Shown: positions 25,391 through 34,603 of the stretch, one piece after another
Numbering within the stretch: position 1 is the first letter of the stretch
Layout of the letters: every line of letters starts with the position of its first letter
DNA from: Bacteroides sp. M10
GTDB lineage: Bacteria; Bacteroidota; Bacteroidia; Bacteroidales; Bacteroidaceae
NCBI RefSeq assembly: GCF_014334015.1
Contig: NZ_CP060488.1
Coordinates: forward strand, 5,104,501-5,168,500
Direction of reading: 5' to 3'
Length of the DNA stretch: 64,000 nt
Translations under genes and position numbers: made by a program
The notes under the pieces: model-generated
What the model was told of the DNA's origin: nothing
What the model saw: only the letters and a program-made list of their open reading frames with translations
Database searches by the model: none

Positions 25391-25819
25391 ATGACTAAAA
25401 AAATAGATTATATATCCTTGTTTGCGCGCCTTGCGCTTGCTATCGGATTCTTGTCGGCAGTTGCAGACCGCTTAGGTTTATGGACTCCTTTGTTGGGAAG
25501 CGAAAATGTAGTTTGGGGCAATATGGAAAGCTTTACTGCTTATACCGGAGTTTTGTTGCCATGGGTCCCCAAATTGCTAATACCATTATTGGCATGGACG
25601 GCTACCATAGCAGAAACGATTCTCGGTATATTGCTATTAATAGGTTTCCAGAAACGTTGGGTCGCTCTTCTTAGCGGCATTCTATTATTGACTTTTGCAT
25701 TCTCCATGTCGTTCTCCTTGAATGTGAAAGCCCCATTCGATTATAGTGTATTTGCAGCTGCTGCGTGTGCTTTCTTACTTTATAAAGAAAGTAAGGTAAA
25801 ACAGGAAGAATATTCATAA
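25391..25819 (+). CDS. DoxX-family membrane protein
   Basis: 142 aa with four predicted membrane helices (about 8-24, 57-80, 84-103, 110-128). The first helix region RLALAIGFLSAVADRLGLW and the LLAWTATIAETILGILLLIG segment fit the DoxX/DoxD-like family. Members are small inner-membrane proteins, sometimes tied to thiosulfate:quinone oxidation or redox stress, mostly of unknown function. The length is normal. No partner gene is close on the same strand. Confidence 0.83.
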   Translation: MTKKIDYISLFARLALAIGFLSAVADRLGLWTPLLGSENVVWGNMESFTAYTGVLLPWVPKLLIPLLAWTATIAETILGILLLIGFQKRWVALLSGILLLTFAFSMSFSLNVKAPFDYSVFAAAACAFLLYKESKVKQEEYS

Positions 25820-26120
25820 TATATAAAGTGAAAACAGGAAGTATAACAGAAAAGCGTAAATCAAAACCTGCGCGCTGGCGCCCTGCTTGTCTTTGAAGGT
25901 TTCCCGTAGGGCAACTGTTGTTTCCCCGTAGGCAAACCATAGTTTCCCCTGCGGGGGAACAACAGTTTGGCTACGGGGAAACTATGGTTATCTACGGAGG
26001 GATGAATTCTTTTCCTGCCGGATTAAAAAAAAGATGTCGGCAGGATTAAACCTTTTATCAGGAGAAAAGTCTTATTATTAATATATTATCGTTCTATTCA
26101 ACATTAAAGTATCAACGAAA
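25820..26120. other. Intergenic stretch with nested self-complementary repeats
   Basis: The 301 bp between the DoxX and ECF-S-like genes hold no gene. Most of it is repeat: an array of about 22-bp units beginning GTTT (25899-25989) and a downstream hairpin, CCTGCCG at 26014-26020 with CGGCAGG at 26038-26044. AT-rich sequence after 26050 probably contains the promoter of the next operon, but no exact TAnnTTTG was found. Confidence 0.7.
25899..25989. repeat. GTTTCCC repeat array with competing hairpins
   Basis: Units starting GTTT or GTTA occur at 25899, 25920, 25942, 25965 and 25987, with spacings of 21-23 bp. Three overlapping pairings are visible: 25913-25927 with 25954-25967 (one bulge), 25935-25949 with 25975-25989 (15 bp perfect) and 25920-25931 with 25971-25982 (12 bp perfect). 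These share arms, so the RNA or single-stranded DNA could switch between folds or form a pseudoknot. Confidence 0.75.
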
Positions 26121-26630
26121 ATGGAAACATCCGTCAAACTCTATTCGCTGAAACACAGCAATGTGAAAACCTACCTGTTTGCCTTACTGTTCGTAGCGGG
26201 TAACATTGCACTTCCACAATTATGCCATCTTATACCTTATGGTGGTCCTACCCTGTTACCTATTTATTTTTTCACGCTGATTGCGGCTTATAAATATGGT
26301 TTTCTTGTAGGATTATTGACTGCTATTCTTTCACCAGTCATCAATCATTTATTGTTTGCCATGCCCTCGGAGGCGGTACTTCCCATCCTATTAATCAAAT
26401 CGTCCTTACTCGCCGGAGCTTCAGCTCTTGCAGCACGTACTATAAAATCGGTTTCATTACTGGCCATTCTTGGTGTCGTACTCACTTATCAGGTCATAGG
26501 CGTTGCATTTGAATGGGCCATCGTCGGAAGTTTCTACGAAGCAGTACAGGACTTCCGTATCGGTATTCCGGGAATGTTACTGCAATGGTTCGGCGGATAC
26601 GCCCTCCTGAAAGCAATTGCAAAACTCTAA
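26121..26630 (+). CDS. ECF transporter S-component-like membrane protein
   Basis: 169 aa with about five or six hydrophobic segments. The pattern of a PYGGPTLLPIYFFTLIAAYKYGFLVGLLTAILSP-like central part, with an early Gly/Pro loop and helices ending in Gly/Ala motifs, resembles substrate-binding S components of energy-coupling-factor transporters. No ATPase or T component is in the window, so a solitary or shared-module S component is possible. The next gene follows after 14 bp and the third after 7 bp, so it heads a redox-protein operon. The substrate is unknown; a flavin or metal cofactor would fit the neighbours, but this is inference. Confidence 0.7.
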   Translation: METSVKLYSLKHSNVKTYLFALLFVAGNIALPQLCHLIPYGGPTLLPIYFFTLIAAYKYGFLVGLLTAILSPVINHLLFAMPSEAVLPILLIKSSLLAGASALAARTIKSVSLLAILGVVLTYQVIGVAFEWAIVGSFYEAVQDFRIGIPGMLLQWFGGYALLKAIAKL

Positions 26631-26644
26631 ACTAATATAGAAAG

Positions 26645-27580
26645 ATGGACAGAAGGGATTTTTTAAAAACAGTAGCTATCACCGGAGCCGCCTTGACTAT
26701 ACAGCGTTCGGAGGCTATGGAGGTGTTAACTCAAACAATCAATAAAGCAAACGGAAGCAATCCTGATCTGGTGGCCGTTATGGGCGGAGAACCCGAAGAG
26801 ATGTTCCGCCGTGCCATAAGCGAACTGGGGGGTATGAAGCAATTCGTGAAACCGGGACAGAAAGTGGTTGTAAAACCTAATATCGGTTGGGATAAAGTGC
26901 CGGAACTGGCAGGAAATACGAATCCGAAACTGATTGAAGAAATCGTCAGACAATGTTTTGCCGCCGGAGCTAAAGAAGTGGTCGTGTTCGACCATACTTG
27001 TGACGATTGGCAGAAATGCTACAAAAACAGTGGTATTGAAGCTGCTGCCAAAAAAGCCGGAGCCAAAGTAATGCCGGCACATCTGGAGTCGTATTACAAA
27101 CCAATTGATCTGCCAAAAGGCAAAAAGATGAAGAAAGCCAAAGTGCACGAAGCGATTCTGGATTGTGATGTATGGATCAATGTTCCTATTCTGAAGAATC
27201 ACGGAGGTGCCAATCTGACTATCTCCATGAAAAATCACATGGGGATTGTGTGGGATCGCGGATTCTTCCACCAGAACGATTTGCAACAATGCATCGCAGA
27301 TATCTGTACATTACAGAAGAAAGCTGTACTCAACGTAGTAGACGCCTACCGGATCATGAAAACAAACGGTCCCCGGGGACGCTCTGCATCCGATGTTGTA
27401 CTGGCAAAAGGATTGTTTATCTCACCGGATATTGTAGCCGTGGATACGGCTGCTGCCAAGTTCTTCAATCAAGTACGTGAGATGCCACTGGATACAGTAG
27501 GACATCTCGCCAATGGGGAAGCATTGAAAATAGGAACCATGAACATTGACAAATTGAATGTCAAGCGAATTAAGATGTAA
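26645..27580 (+). CDS. DUF362 protein with Tat signal
   Basis: 311 aa. The N-terminus has a twin-arginine motif, RRDFLKTVAITGAAL, so export in folded form with a cofactor is expected. DUF362 landmarks follow: VKPGQKVVVKPNIGWDK, VVVFDHTCDDW, VWINVPILKNHGGANLTISMKN, GIVWDRG and VDTAAAKFF. The family is widespread near iron-sulfur proteins and its reaction is unknown. It is tightly linked (7 bp) to the polyferredoxin gene, suggesting an electron-transfer partnership at the membrane's outer face. Confidence 0.88.
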   Translation: MDRRDFLKTVAITGAALTIQRSEAMEVLTQTINKANGSNPDLVAVMGGEPEEMFRRAISELGGMKQFVKPGQKVVVKPNIGWDKVPELAGNTNPKLIEEIVRQCFAAGAKEVVVFDHTCDDWQKCYKNSGIEAAAKKAGAKVMPAHLESYYKPIDLPKGKKMKKAKVHEAILDCDVWINVPILKNHGGANLTISMKNHMGIVWDRGFFHQNDLQQCIADICTLQKKAVLNVVDAYRIMKTNGPRGRSASDVVLAKGLFISPDIVAVDTAAAKFFNQVREMPLDTVGHLANGEALKIGTMNIDKLNVKRIKM

Positions 27581-27587
27581 AACAACC

Positions 27588-29132
27588 ATGTTAAGAAGGC
27601 TACGTATTGGAATATCAGCATTTTTATTTGTGCTGATTTCTTTCTTTTTTCTCGATTTCGCAGAAATATTACCGAACAGTTTTCATCGGCTGGCACATTT
27701 GCAGTTTGTTCCAGCCATCCTTTCACTAAGCATAGGTATCTTATTACTTCTCATTGTGTTAACGCTTTTATTCGGGCGTGTATATTGTTCTACAATCTGC
27801 CCTATGGGTATCTTGCAGGATGTGATTGCACGAATTTCCAAAGCAACGGGAAAAAAGAAAAAAAGATATAGTTACAGTCCTGCAAAAAACAAATTGCGCT
27901 GGGGTGTGCTCGGACTGACAGTGGTCGGGTTTCTATGTGGATTTACATTTATTGTTGGTTTACTCGATCCGTACAGTGCGTATGGACGTGTAGTAGTGCA
28001 TATATTCAAACCTATCTATATGCTGGGGAATAATCTGCTGGAATCACTCTTTGCCAGATTTGACAATTATACATTTTATCAGGTAGACACCTCCATCTTG
28101 AGCATTTCTTCCCTTCTCATCGCTATTATTACTCTTGCAGTCATCTTTGTAATGGCATGGAAACATGGACGGACATGGTGCAATACGATTTGTCCCGTAG
28201 GAACAATATTGGGGTTATTGAGCCGCTTTTCATTATTCAAAGTCCGTATTGATACTGCCAAATGTAATGGATGCGGGCTTTGTGCCACCAAATGCAAAGC
28301 AGCTTGCATCAATAGTAAAGAACACGCTATTGATTATAGTCGTTGTGTAGATTGTTTCAACTGTTTGGGAGCATGCAAACAAAAAGCATTAGTTTACGCC
28401 CCTTCTTTAAAAAAACAGTCTGACGTAGAAACTCCTGCACCATCATCACCGGATTTGGATTCATCCAAACGCCGTTTTTTGGTCGCCGGTCTTGTTACTG
28501 CCGGAGCAACCCCCAAACTCATCTCCCAAGCCAAGGAATCTGTAGCAAGCCTGGAAGGTAAGAAGGCATACAAAAAGGAGAATCCGATCACTCCTCCGGG
28601 GTCTATCAGTCGGGAACACTTCCAACAGCAATGCACATCCTGTCATCTTTGTGTCAGCAAATGCCCTTCTCATATCTTGAAACCGGCTTTTATGGAATAT
28701 GGCTTGGCAGGCATGATGCAACCTACTGTTAGCTTTGAGAAAGGATTTTGTAACTTTGACTGTACTGTCTGTGGAGATGTCTGTCCCAATGGAGCAATTC
28801 TTCCCATAAGTGTAGAGCAAAAACATCTTACACAAATGGGATATGTTGTTTTCATCGAGGAAAATTGCATTGTTTATACTGATGGAACCAGTTGCGGAGC
28901 CTGCTCCGAACACTGCCCCACACAAGCTGTGGCAATGGTGCCGTATAAGGATGGATTGACAATTCCTCATGTAAATAAAGAAATATGTGTAGGTTGTGGA
29001 GGATGTGAATATGTTTGCCCCGCCCGTCCATTCCGTGCCATCTATATCGAAGGAAATCCCGTACAAAAAGAAGCAAAACCATTCAAAGAAAGCGAAGAGC
29101 ACAAAGTTGAGATAGACGATTTCGGATTCTGA
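27588..29132 (+). CDS. Membrane polyferredoxin fusing a NapH/YccM-like part with an exported-looking ferredoxin part
   Basis: 514 aa. Residues 1-220 have about five membrane helices with the two NapH-type CxxxCP motifs (67-72 and 198-203). Residues 226-263 hold two 4Fe-4S motifs (C226/229/232/236 and C253/256/259/263). A second Tat-like segment, KRRFLVAGLVTAGA (294-307), sits mid-protein. Residues 349-477 hold four more Cys clusters (349-359, 388-399, 436-443 and 467-477). The layout suggests quinol-side NapH chemistry joined to a NapG-like ferredoxin. It is probably a quinone-linked electron conduit serving the DUF362 protein. The start at 27588 is 7 bp after the upstream stop. Confidence 0.88.
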   Translation: MLRRLRIGISAFLFVLISFFFLDFAEILPNSFHRLAHLQFVPAILSLSIGILLLLIVLTLLFGRVYCSTICPMGILQDVIARISKATGKKKKRYSYSPAKNKLRWGVLGLTVVGFLCGFTFIVGLLDPYSAYGRVVVHIFKPIYMLGNNLLESLFARFDNYTFYQVDTSILSISSLLIAIITLAVIFVMAWKHGRTWCNTICPVGTILGLLSRFSLFKVRIDTAKCNGCGLCATKCKAACINSKEHAIDYSRCVDCFNCLGACKQKALVYAPSLKKQSDVETPAPSSPDLDSSKRRFLVAGLVTAGATPKLISQAKESVASLEGKKAYKKENPITPPGSISREHFQQQCTSCHLCVSKCPSHILKPAFMEYGLAGMMQPTVSFEKGFCNFDCTVCGDVCPNGAILPISVEQKHLTQMGYVVFIEENCIVYTDGTSCGACSEHCPTQAVAMVPYKDGLTIPHVNKEICVGCGGCEYVCPARPFRAIYIEGNPVQKEAKPFKESEEHKVEIDDFGF

Positions 29133-29298
29133 CCGGCATGGTGCCGGAGCAGAGTTTCCATCCGTGTTTTATGTTCTATGCCGGTTTATTTCAAATGTGA
29201 ATAAGACAGATGGTATGGATTTAAAAAAAACTATCCATTATATTCCTCCTACTTTCAATAAATTCACTAAATTCGTGGCGAACTAAAGAAAGCAATTC

Positions 29299-30105
29299 AT
29301 GGAGGTATTCACAAATAACTGGAATAGCCGGAAATATCAGATTGGCTATGCACTAAGCGGAGGATTTATTAAAGGATTTGCCCATTTGGGAGTCATGCAA
29401 GCTCTTCTGGAACATGATATTAAACCGGAAATCATCTCTGGAGTAAGTGCAGGGGCACTTGCAGGTGTCTTTTACGCGGACGGCAACGAGCCACACAAAG
29501 TACTTGATTATTTCTCCGGACATAAATTCCAGGATTTAACGAAATTGGTGATTCCCAAGAAGGGGCTATTTGACCTCTGTGAATTTATTGATTTTCTCCG
29601 GACTAACTTAAAAGCAAAAAATCTGGAAGAACTACAACTTCCCCTGATTATCACAGCAACTGACCTCGATCATGGTCGCATGGTTCACTTTCATCGGGGA
29701 AACATAGCGGAACGGGTCGCCGCTTCCTGCTGTATGCCTGTCATGTTTTCTCCGGTCAACATAGAAGGCACTAACTATGTGGATGGAGGATTGATGATGA
29801 ATCTTCCGGTCTCTACCCTGCGCAGGGTTTGCGATAAAGTGGTAGCTGTCAATGTAAGTCCCATCATGGCACAGGATTACAAAATGAATATTGTAAGCAT
29901 TGCTATGCGCTCATTTCATTTCATGTTCCGCGCCAATACCTTTCCCGAAAGAGAAAAATGTGATTTATTAATCGAACCATACAACCTATACGGATACAGT
30001 AACACCGAACTGGAAAAAGCAGAAGAAATCTTTGGGCAAGGCTATAATACAGCTAACGAAGTACTTAATCAACTGTTGGAAGAAAAGGGAAAAATATGGA
30101 AATAA
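29299..30105 (+). CDS. Patatin-like phospholipase
   Basis: 268 aa. The oxyanion loop is SGGFIKGFAHLG (20-31). The nucleophile elbow is GVSAG with S50. The catalytic Asp is D162 in DGG. This Ser-Asp dyad with spacing of about 110 residues is standard for bacterial patatins (RssA/YchK type), which act as lipid acyl hydrolases. There is no signal peptide, so it is probably cytosolic or peripheral. The amylase gene starts at or shortly after its end (a possible start at 30096 would overlap by 10 bp), so the two are likely co-transcribed although their roles are not obviously linked. Confidence 0.92.
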   Translation: MEVFTNNWNSRKYQIGYALSGGFIKGFAHLGVMQALLEHDIKPEIISGVSAGALAGVFYADGNEPHKVLDYFSGHKFQDLTKLVIPKKGLFDLCEFIDFLRTNLKAKNLEELQLPLIITATDLDHGRMVHFHRGNIAERVAASCCMPVMFSPVNIEGTNYVDGGLMMNLPVSTLRRVCDKVVAVNVSPIMAQDYKMNIVSIAMRSFHFMFRANTFPEREKCDLLIEPYNLYGYSNTELEKAEEIFGQGYNTANEVLNQLLEEKGKIWK

Positions 30106-30128
30106 CCTCCTATCCATCAGAAATAAGA

Positions 30129-31856
30129 ATGAATACGAATATTAATAATCTACTCTATATGAATGACGAAAATAAAATAATTATCTACCAAGTATTCACC
30201 CGCCTGTTTGGAAATAACAATAACCACTGTGTCTACAATGGAGACATTGCCACCAATGGTTGTGGGAAAATGGCTGATTTCACTCTCAAAGCACTTAGTG
30301 AAATCAAGAAACTGGGTACTACGCATATATGGTATACAGGCATCATCGAACATGCCACTCAAACGGACTATCGCCGTTATAACATCAGACCAGATCATCC
30401 TGCTGTTGTAAAAGGAAAAGCGGGTTCTCCCTATGCTATCAAGGATTATTATGATGTAGATCCTGACTTGGCTAACGATGTGCAAGGACGTATGAAAGAA
30501 TTTGAGAATCTGGTACATCGCACACATCGCACAGGTCTGAAAGTAATTATTGATTTTGTACCTAATCACGTAGCACGCCAATATCACTCGGATGCACAAC
30601 CGGACGGTACGACCGAATTGGGAGCTAACGATGACTCCAGCCAATCTTTCAGCCCATATAATAATTTCTATTATATTCCGCAAGCGGAACTTCATGCCCA
30701 GTTTGATATGAAAAACGGTGCAGCAGAGCCTTACCGGGAATTCCCGGCGAAAGCTACCGGTAACAATCGTTTTGATGCTACTCCCAATATCACCGACTGG
30801 TATGAAACAGTGAAATTAAACTATGGAGTGGATTATCAGAATGGCGGTACTTGCCACTTCTCCCCGACTCCGGATACTTGGATAAAGATGCTGGACATTC
30901 TTCTTTTCTGGGCATCAAAAGACATTGATGGTTTCCGTTGCGACATGGCCGAAATGGTTCCTGTTGAATTCTGGGAATGGGCTATTCCTCAAGTAAAAGA
31001 GGCTTATCCTGAAATACTTTTCATCGCAGAGGTTTACAATCCAGGTGAATACCGTAACTATCTGTTCCGCGGCAAGTTTGATTACCTGTATGATAAGGTA
31101 GGGCTATATGACACGTTACGCAATGTAGCTTGTGGATATGAATCTGCATCCGCTATCACTCATTGCTGGCAAAGTCTGAATGGAATAGAGAAAAAGATGC
31201 TCAACTTCCTGGAGAATCACGACGAGCAACGCATCGCTTCTGATTTCTTTGCCGGCAACCCGCGTAAAGGAATTCCCGCACTGATCGTTTCCGCCTGTAT
31301 GAACACTAATCCTATGATGATCTACTTCGGTCAGGAGTTTGGAGAACTGGGCATGGATAGTGAAGGATTTAGCGGAAGGGACGGACGGACTACTATATTT
31401 GATTATTGGAGTGTAGACAGCATACGACGCTGGCGCAACGGAGGTAAATTTGACGGGAAGATGCTTACTGAAGAGCATAAACACCTCTACTCTATCTACC
31501 AAAAAGTACTGACGATTTGTAATGAAGAGCAGGCAATCAGCAAGGGAGTATTCTTTGATTTAATGTATGCCAATATAAACGGATGGCGTTTCAATGAGCA
31601 TAAACAATATACTTTTATGCGAAAATATAAAAATGAGATTCTGTTTTTCATTATTAATTTCGACAGTCAACTGGTAGATGTTGCTATCAATGTGCCTTCA
31701 CATGCTTTCGACTTTTTACAGATTCCTCAAATGGAATCTTATCAGGCCACTGATTTGATGACGGGCGCTAAAGAAGAAATCAGTCTATTACCTTATAAAC
31801 CCACGGATGTTTCGGTAGGAGGCTATAACGGAAAGATTTTAAAGATTACTTTTTAA
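30129..31856 (+). CDS. GH13 alpha-amylase family glycosidase, intracellular
   Basis: 575 aa from the ATG at 30129; ATGs at 30096 and 30159 are also possible. All GH13 regions are present: DFVPNH (142-147), the nucleophile D272 in GFRCDM, the acid/base E301 in FIAEVYNP and the transition-state stabiliser D365 in ENHDEQ. No signal peptide is seen, so it acts on intracellular alpha-glucan or imported maltodextrin. A C-terminal beta domain starts near residue 480. It lies convergent to glgB, which fits glycogen metabolism. Specificity within GH13 (amylase, neopullulanase, glucanotransferase) cannot be set here. Confidence 0.93.
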   Translation: MNTNINNLLYMNDENKIIIYQVFTRLFGNNNNHCVYNGDIATNGCGKMADFTLKALSEIKKLGTTHIWYTGIIEHATQTDYRRYNIRPDHPAVVKGKAGSPYAIKDYYDVDPDLANDVQGRMKEFENLVHRTHRTGLKVIIDFVPNHVARQYHSDAQPDGTTELGANDDSSQSFSPYNNFYYIPQAELHAQFDMKNGAAEPYREFPAKATGNNRFDATPNITDWYETVKLNYGVDYQNGGTCHFSPTPDTWIKMLDILLFWASKDIDGFRCDMAEMVPVEFWEWAIPQVKEAYPEILFIAEVYNPGEYRNYLFRGKFDYLYDKVGLYDTLRNVACGYESASAITHCWQSLNGIEKKMLNFLENHDEQRIASDFFAGNPRKGIPALIVSACMNTNPMMIYFGQEFGELGMDSEGFSGRDGRTTIFDYWSVDSIRRWRNGGKFDGKMLTEEHKHLYSIYQKVLTICNEEQAISKGVFFDLMYANINGWRFNEHKQYTFMRKYKNEILFFIINFDSQLVDVAINVPSHAFDFLQIPQMESYQATDLMTGAKEEISLLPYKPTDVSVGGYNGKILKITF

Positions 31857-31887
31857 ATAAAAAGACTAAGATCTGTACACTCTTCAT

Positions 31888-31925
31888 CCCTCGGTCACTT
31901 ATGAATGACCGGGGGATTATTTTAT
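31888..31925 (+). terminator. Terminator after the GH13 gene
   Basis: CCCTCGGTCA (31888-31897) pairs with TGACCGGGGG (31906-31915), with one G-T pair, and is followed by ATTATTTTAT. Confidence 0.8.
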
Positions 31926-31994
31926 GCACATCACTCAAACAAATATTCTCAAAGGCTGTTTAGGTAGATAAATAATCCTCTAAACTCAAAGCTT

Positions 31995-32483
31995 ATGAAG
32001 AAATTTATGATTTGTGCAATCGCATTGTTTCTGCTATTATCTACATCTGTCTTTGGAGATACCCCTCCCGGCAATGTACAGTCGACTTTCAAGAAAATGT
32101 ATCCTAAAGCAAATGGTGTCGCCTGGTCACAAGACGATGGATATTATTGTGCCAACTTTGCAATGAACGGATTTACTAAAAATGTGTGGTTCAACGTTCG
32201 GGGACAATGGGTGATGACGCAGACTGATCTTGTCAGCCTCGACCGGCTGACCCCAACAGTCTATAATGCCTTTGTATCCGGCCCATACGCAAATTGGGTG
32301 GTAGATAATGTGACAATGGTGGAGTTTCCCAAATGGCAGGCTATTATAGTAATTAAGGTAGGGCAAGATAATGTCGACATCAAATATCAGTTATTCTATA
32401 CTCCACAAGGGGTATTGCTCAAAACGCGCAACGTTAGTGATATATATGATATTCTCGGACCAAGTACCTTTCTGGAAAACTAG
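31995..32483 (+). CDS. PepSY-like (DUF2874) exported protein
   Basis: 162 aa with a signal peptide (MKKFMICAIALFLLLSTSVFGD). The mature protein resembles the PepSY-like/BLIP-type fold of Bacteroidetes DUF2874 proteins: VQSTFKKMYPKANGVAWSQDDGYY, then a repeat-like VWFNVRGQWVMTQTDL, and a second half with PKWQAIIVIKVGQ. Two copies of a roughly 60-residue strand-helix unit are likely. It is periplasmic with unknown role. It is a single gene framed by terminators. Confidence 0.82.
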   Translation: MKKFMICAIALFLLLSTSVFGDTPPGNVQSTFKKMYPKANGVAWSQDDGYYCANFAMNGFTKNVWFNVRGQWVMTQTDLVSLDRLTPTVYNAFVSGPYANWVVDNVTMVEFPKWQAIIVIKVGQDNVDIKYQLFYTPQGVLLKTRNVSDIYDILGPSTFLEN

Positions 32484-32516
32484 GAACTGAATTATAGAAT
32501 AGGATAATAAACGAGA

Positions 32517-32556
32517 AAGCCCCCGCAGATATTCAATAATATTTGCGGGGGCTTCT
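32517..32556. terminator. Bidirectional terminator between the PepSY-like gene and glgB
   Basis: A 17-bp GC-rich stem (arms 32517-32533 and 32538-32554, CCCCCGC core) with a 4-nt loop lies between the two convergent genes. Confidence 0.9.
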
Positions 32557-32572
32557 TGATTTAAAGATAAAA

Positions 32573-34585
32573 TTATTTTTTCTTTCTAAGTACTACAGCG
32601 GTACGGGCAGGAATATAGAGTTTCAGCCACTCTTTCTTTTCCTTCTTGTACAGCGGATCGGCAATAGTGAAGTGCACGACAGAGTCGTCTGCCAAACCAT
32701 TTCCTCCAAATGCTACATCGTCGGTGTTCAGTATCACTTCATAAGCTCCCGGAGTTACCAGGAATCCATAATCAGTGAATGACTGCTTCGGATTAAAGTT
32801 AAAGACAAATATAAGGTCTTTCCGTTCGTATGCCAATACCTGATCGCCATCATTATGCCATATTTCCTGAACAGGTGTTGCCTGGAAATCTTTCACACTC
32901 TTGAGAACTTTCAGCATTTCTTTATCAAAATCACCCATATAGTGATAGGTCAGATTTTTGTTGTCCACCAAATCCCATTGGCGGCGGGCATATTTGCACG
33001 ACCATCCGTTACCTTCACGCGGGAAGTCAATCCATTCGGGATGCCCGAATTCATTTCCCATAAAGTTCAGATAACCTCCGTTGATAGTCGAAGAGGTCAG
33101 CAGGCGGATCATTTTATGCAAAGCAATACCACGGTTGACAACATAATTTTCGTCTCCCTTCTGCATGTGCCAGTACATATCGGCATCAATCAGGCGGAAG
33201 ATAATCGTCTTATCTCCTACTAATGCCTGGTCATGACTTTCTGCATACGAAATGGTCTTTTCATCCTGGCGACGGTTGGTTACTTCCCAGAACATGCTGG
33301 AAGGTTTCCAGTCTTCATCGATCTTTTCTTTGATTGTCTTGATCCAGTAGTCCGGAATATTCATGGCCATACGATAATCGAAGCCATAACCGCCATCTTC
33401 TACTTTGGCAGCCAGTCCCGGCATACCGGAAACTTCTTCGGCAATGGTTATCGCCTTCGGATTTACCTGATGAATCACTTCATTAGCCAGTGTCAGGTAA
33501 CAAATCGCATTATCATCCTGATGACCGTTGAAATAATCTCCGTAGTTACAGAAAGCTTCACCCAGTCCATGGCTGTAATATAACATAGAAGTCACTCCAT
33601 CAAAACGGAATCCGTCAAATTTATATTCTTCCAGCCAGTACTTGCAGTTTGATAACAGGAAGTGGATCACTTCATTCTTGCCATAATCAAAGCAGAGAGA
33701 GTCCCAAGCCGGATGTTCGCGACGAGCGCCCGGATAAAAATACTGATTCGGATCACCGGCAAAGTTTCCTAGTCCTTCTACTTCATTCTTCACTGCATGT
33801 GAATGAACGATGTCCATAATCACAGCAATACCCATCTCATGAGCAGCATCAATCAATGCTTTTAGTTCATCGGGGGTACCAAAACGCGAAGAGGCAGCAA
33901 AGAAACTGGATACATGATAGCCGAAGCTTCCATAATATGGATGTTCCTGAATAGCCATAATCTGGATACAATTATATCCTTCTTCAGCAATACGAGGAAG
34001 TATTTTCTCGCGGAATTCGTTATATGTGCCCACTTTTTCCTCCTGCTGTGCCATTCCGATATGACATTCATAAATCAACAGCGGATTCGTGTCGGGCTTA
34101 AATGTTTTCTTCTTGAATTTATAGGGGTTCTCCGGAGCCCAGACTTGTGCACTGAATATTTTGGTCTGTTCATCCTGTACCACACGTGTAGCCCACGCAG
34201 GAATACGTTCGCCTTGTCCGCCTTCCCAATATACATTCAGTTTGTAGAGATCGCCATGATGAATGGCATCCGCCGGCAGGTTGATTTCCCAAATCCCATT
34301 CTTTTGTTTTTTCAGCTTGTAGGCAGCTTTTTCCTCCCAATTATTAAATGTACCCACCATATAAATATGAGTAGCATTAGGAGCCCATTCACGGAAAGTC
34401 CACCCCTTATCGGTGCGATGCAATCCAAAATAAAGATACCCCGATGCAAAATCTGAAAGGGTTTGTTTTCCCTTATTCGTCAATTCAGCTTCTTTGTCTA
34501 ATACATGCTGATGGCGTCCGGTGATAGCACCGACAAAAGGCTCCAGCCAGGGATCGTTTTTTACGAGATTAAGTGTCTTTTCCAT
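32573..34585 (-). CDS. glgB: 1,4-alpha-glucan branching enzyme
   Basis: 670 aa. An N-terminal CBM48 region (FREWAPNATHIYMVGTFNNW) is followed by the GH13_8 barrel: MDIVHSHAV, the nucleophile in DGFRFDGVTSM, the acid/base in IAEEVSGMP and YAESHDQ. MGNEFGHPEWIDFPREGNGWS is the branching-enzyme signature. It makes alpha-1,6 branches in glycogen. The length and eukaryote-like form fit the Bacteroidetes branching enzymes. It is followed on its upstream side by YhcH and faces the GH13 gene across a short spacer, supporting a glycogen role for both. Confidence 0.97.
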   Translation of the reverse strand: MEKTLNLVKNDPWLEPFVGAITGRHQHVLDKEAELTNKGKQTLSDFASGYLYFGLHRTDKGWTFREWAPNATHIYMVGTFNNWEEKAAYKLKKQKNGIWEINLPADAIHHGDLYKLNVYWEGGQGERIPAWATRVVQDEQTKIFSAQVWAPENPYKFKKKTFKPDTNPLLIYECHIGMAQQEEKVGTYNEFREKILPRIAEEGYNCIQIMAIQEHPYYGSFGYHVSSFFAASSRFGTPDELKALIDAAHEMGIAVIMDIVHSHAVKNEVEGLGNFAGDPNQYFYPGARREHPAWDSLCFDYGKNEVIHFLLSNCKYWLEEYKFDGFRFDGVTSMLYYSHGLGEAFCNYGDYFNGHQDDNAICYLTLANEVIHQVNPKAITIAEEVSGMPGLAAKVEDGGYGFDYRMAMNIPDYWIKTIKEKIDEDWKPSSMFWEVTNRRQDEKTISYAESHDQALVGDKTIIFRLIDADMYWHMQKGDENYVVNRGIALHKMIRLLTSSTINGGYLNFMGNEFGHPEWIDFPREGNGWSCKYARRQWDLVDNKNLTYHYMGDFDKEMLKVLKSVKDFQATPVQEIWHNDGDQVLAYERKDLIFVFNFNPKQSFTDYGFLVTPGAYEVILNTDDVAFGGNGLADDSVVHFTIADPLYKKEKKEWLKLYIPARTAVVLRKKK

Positions 34586-34603
34586 ATCAGAATTGAATTA
34601 GGA

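Noticed and set aside
25899..25989. CRISPR array
   Set aside because: Units of about 22 bp have no unique spacers between them and no cas genes are nearby; the structure is self-complementary instead.
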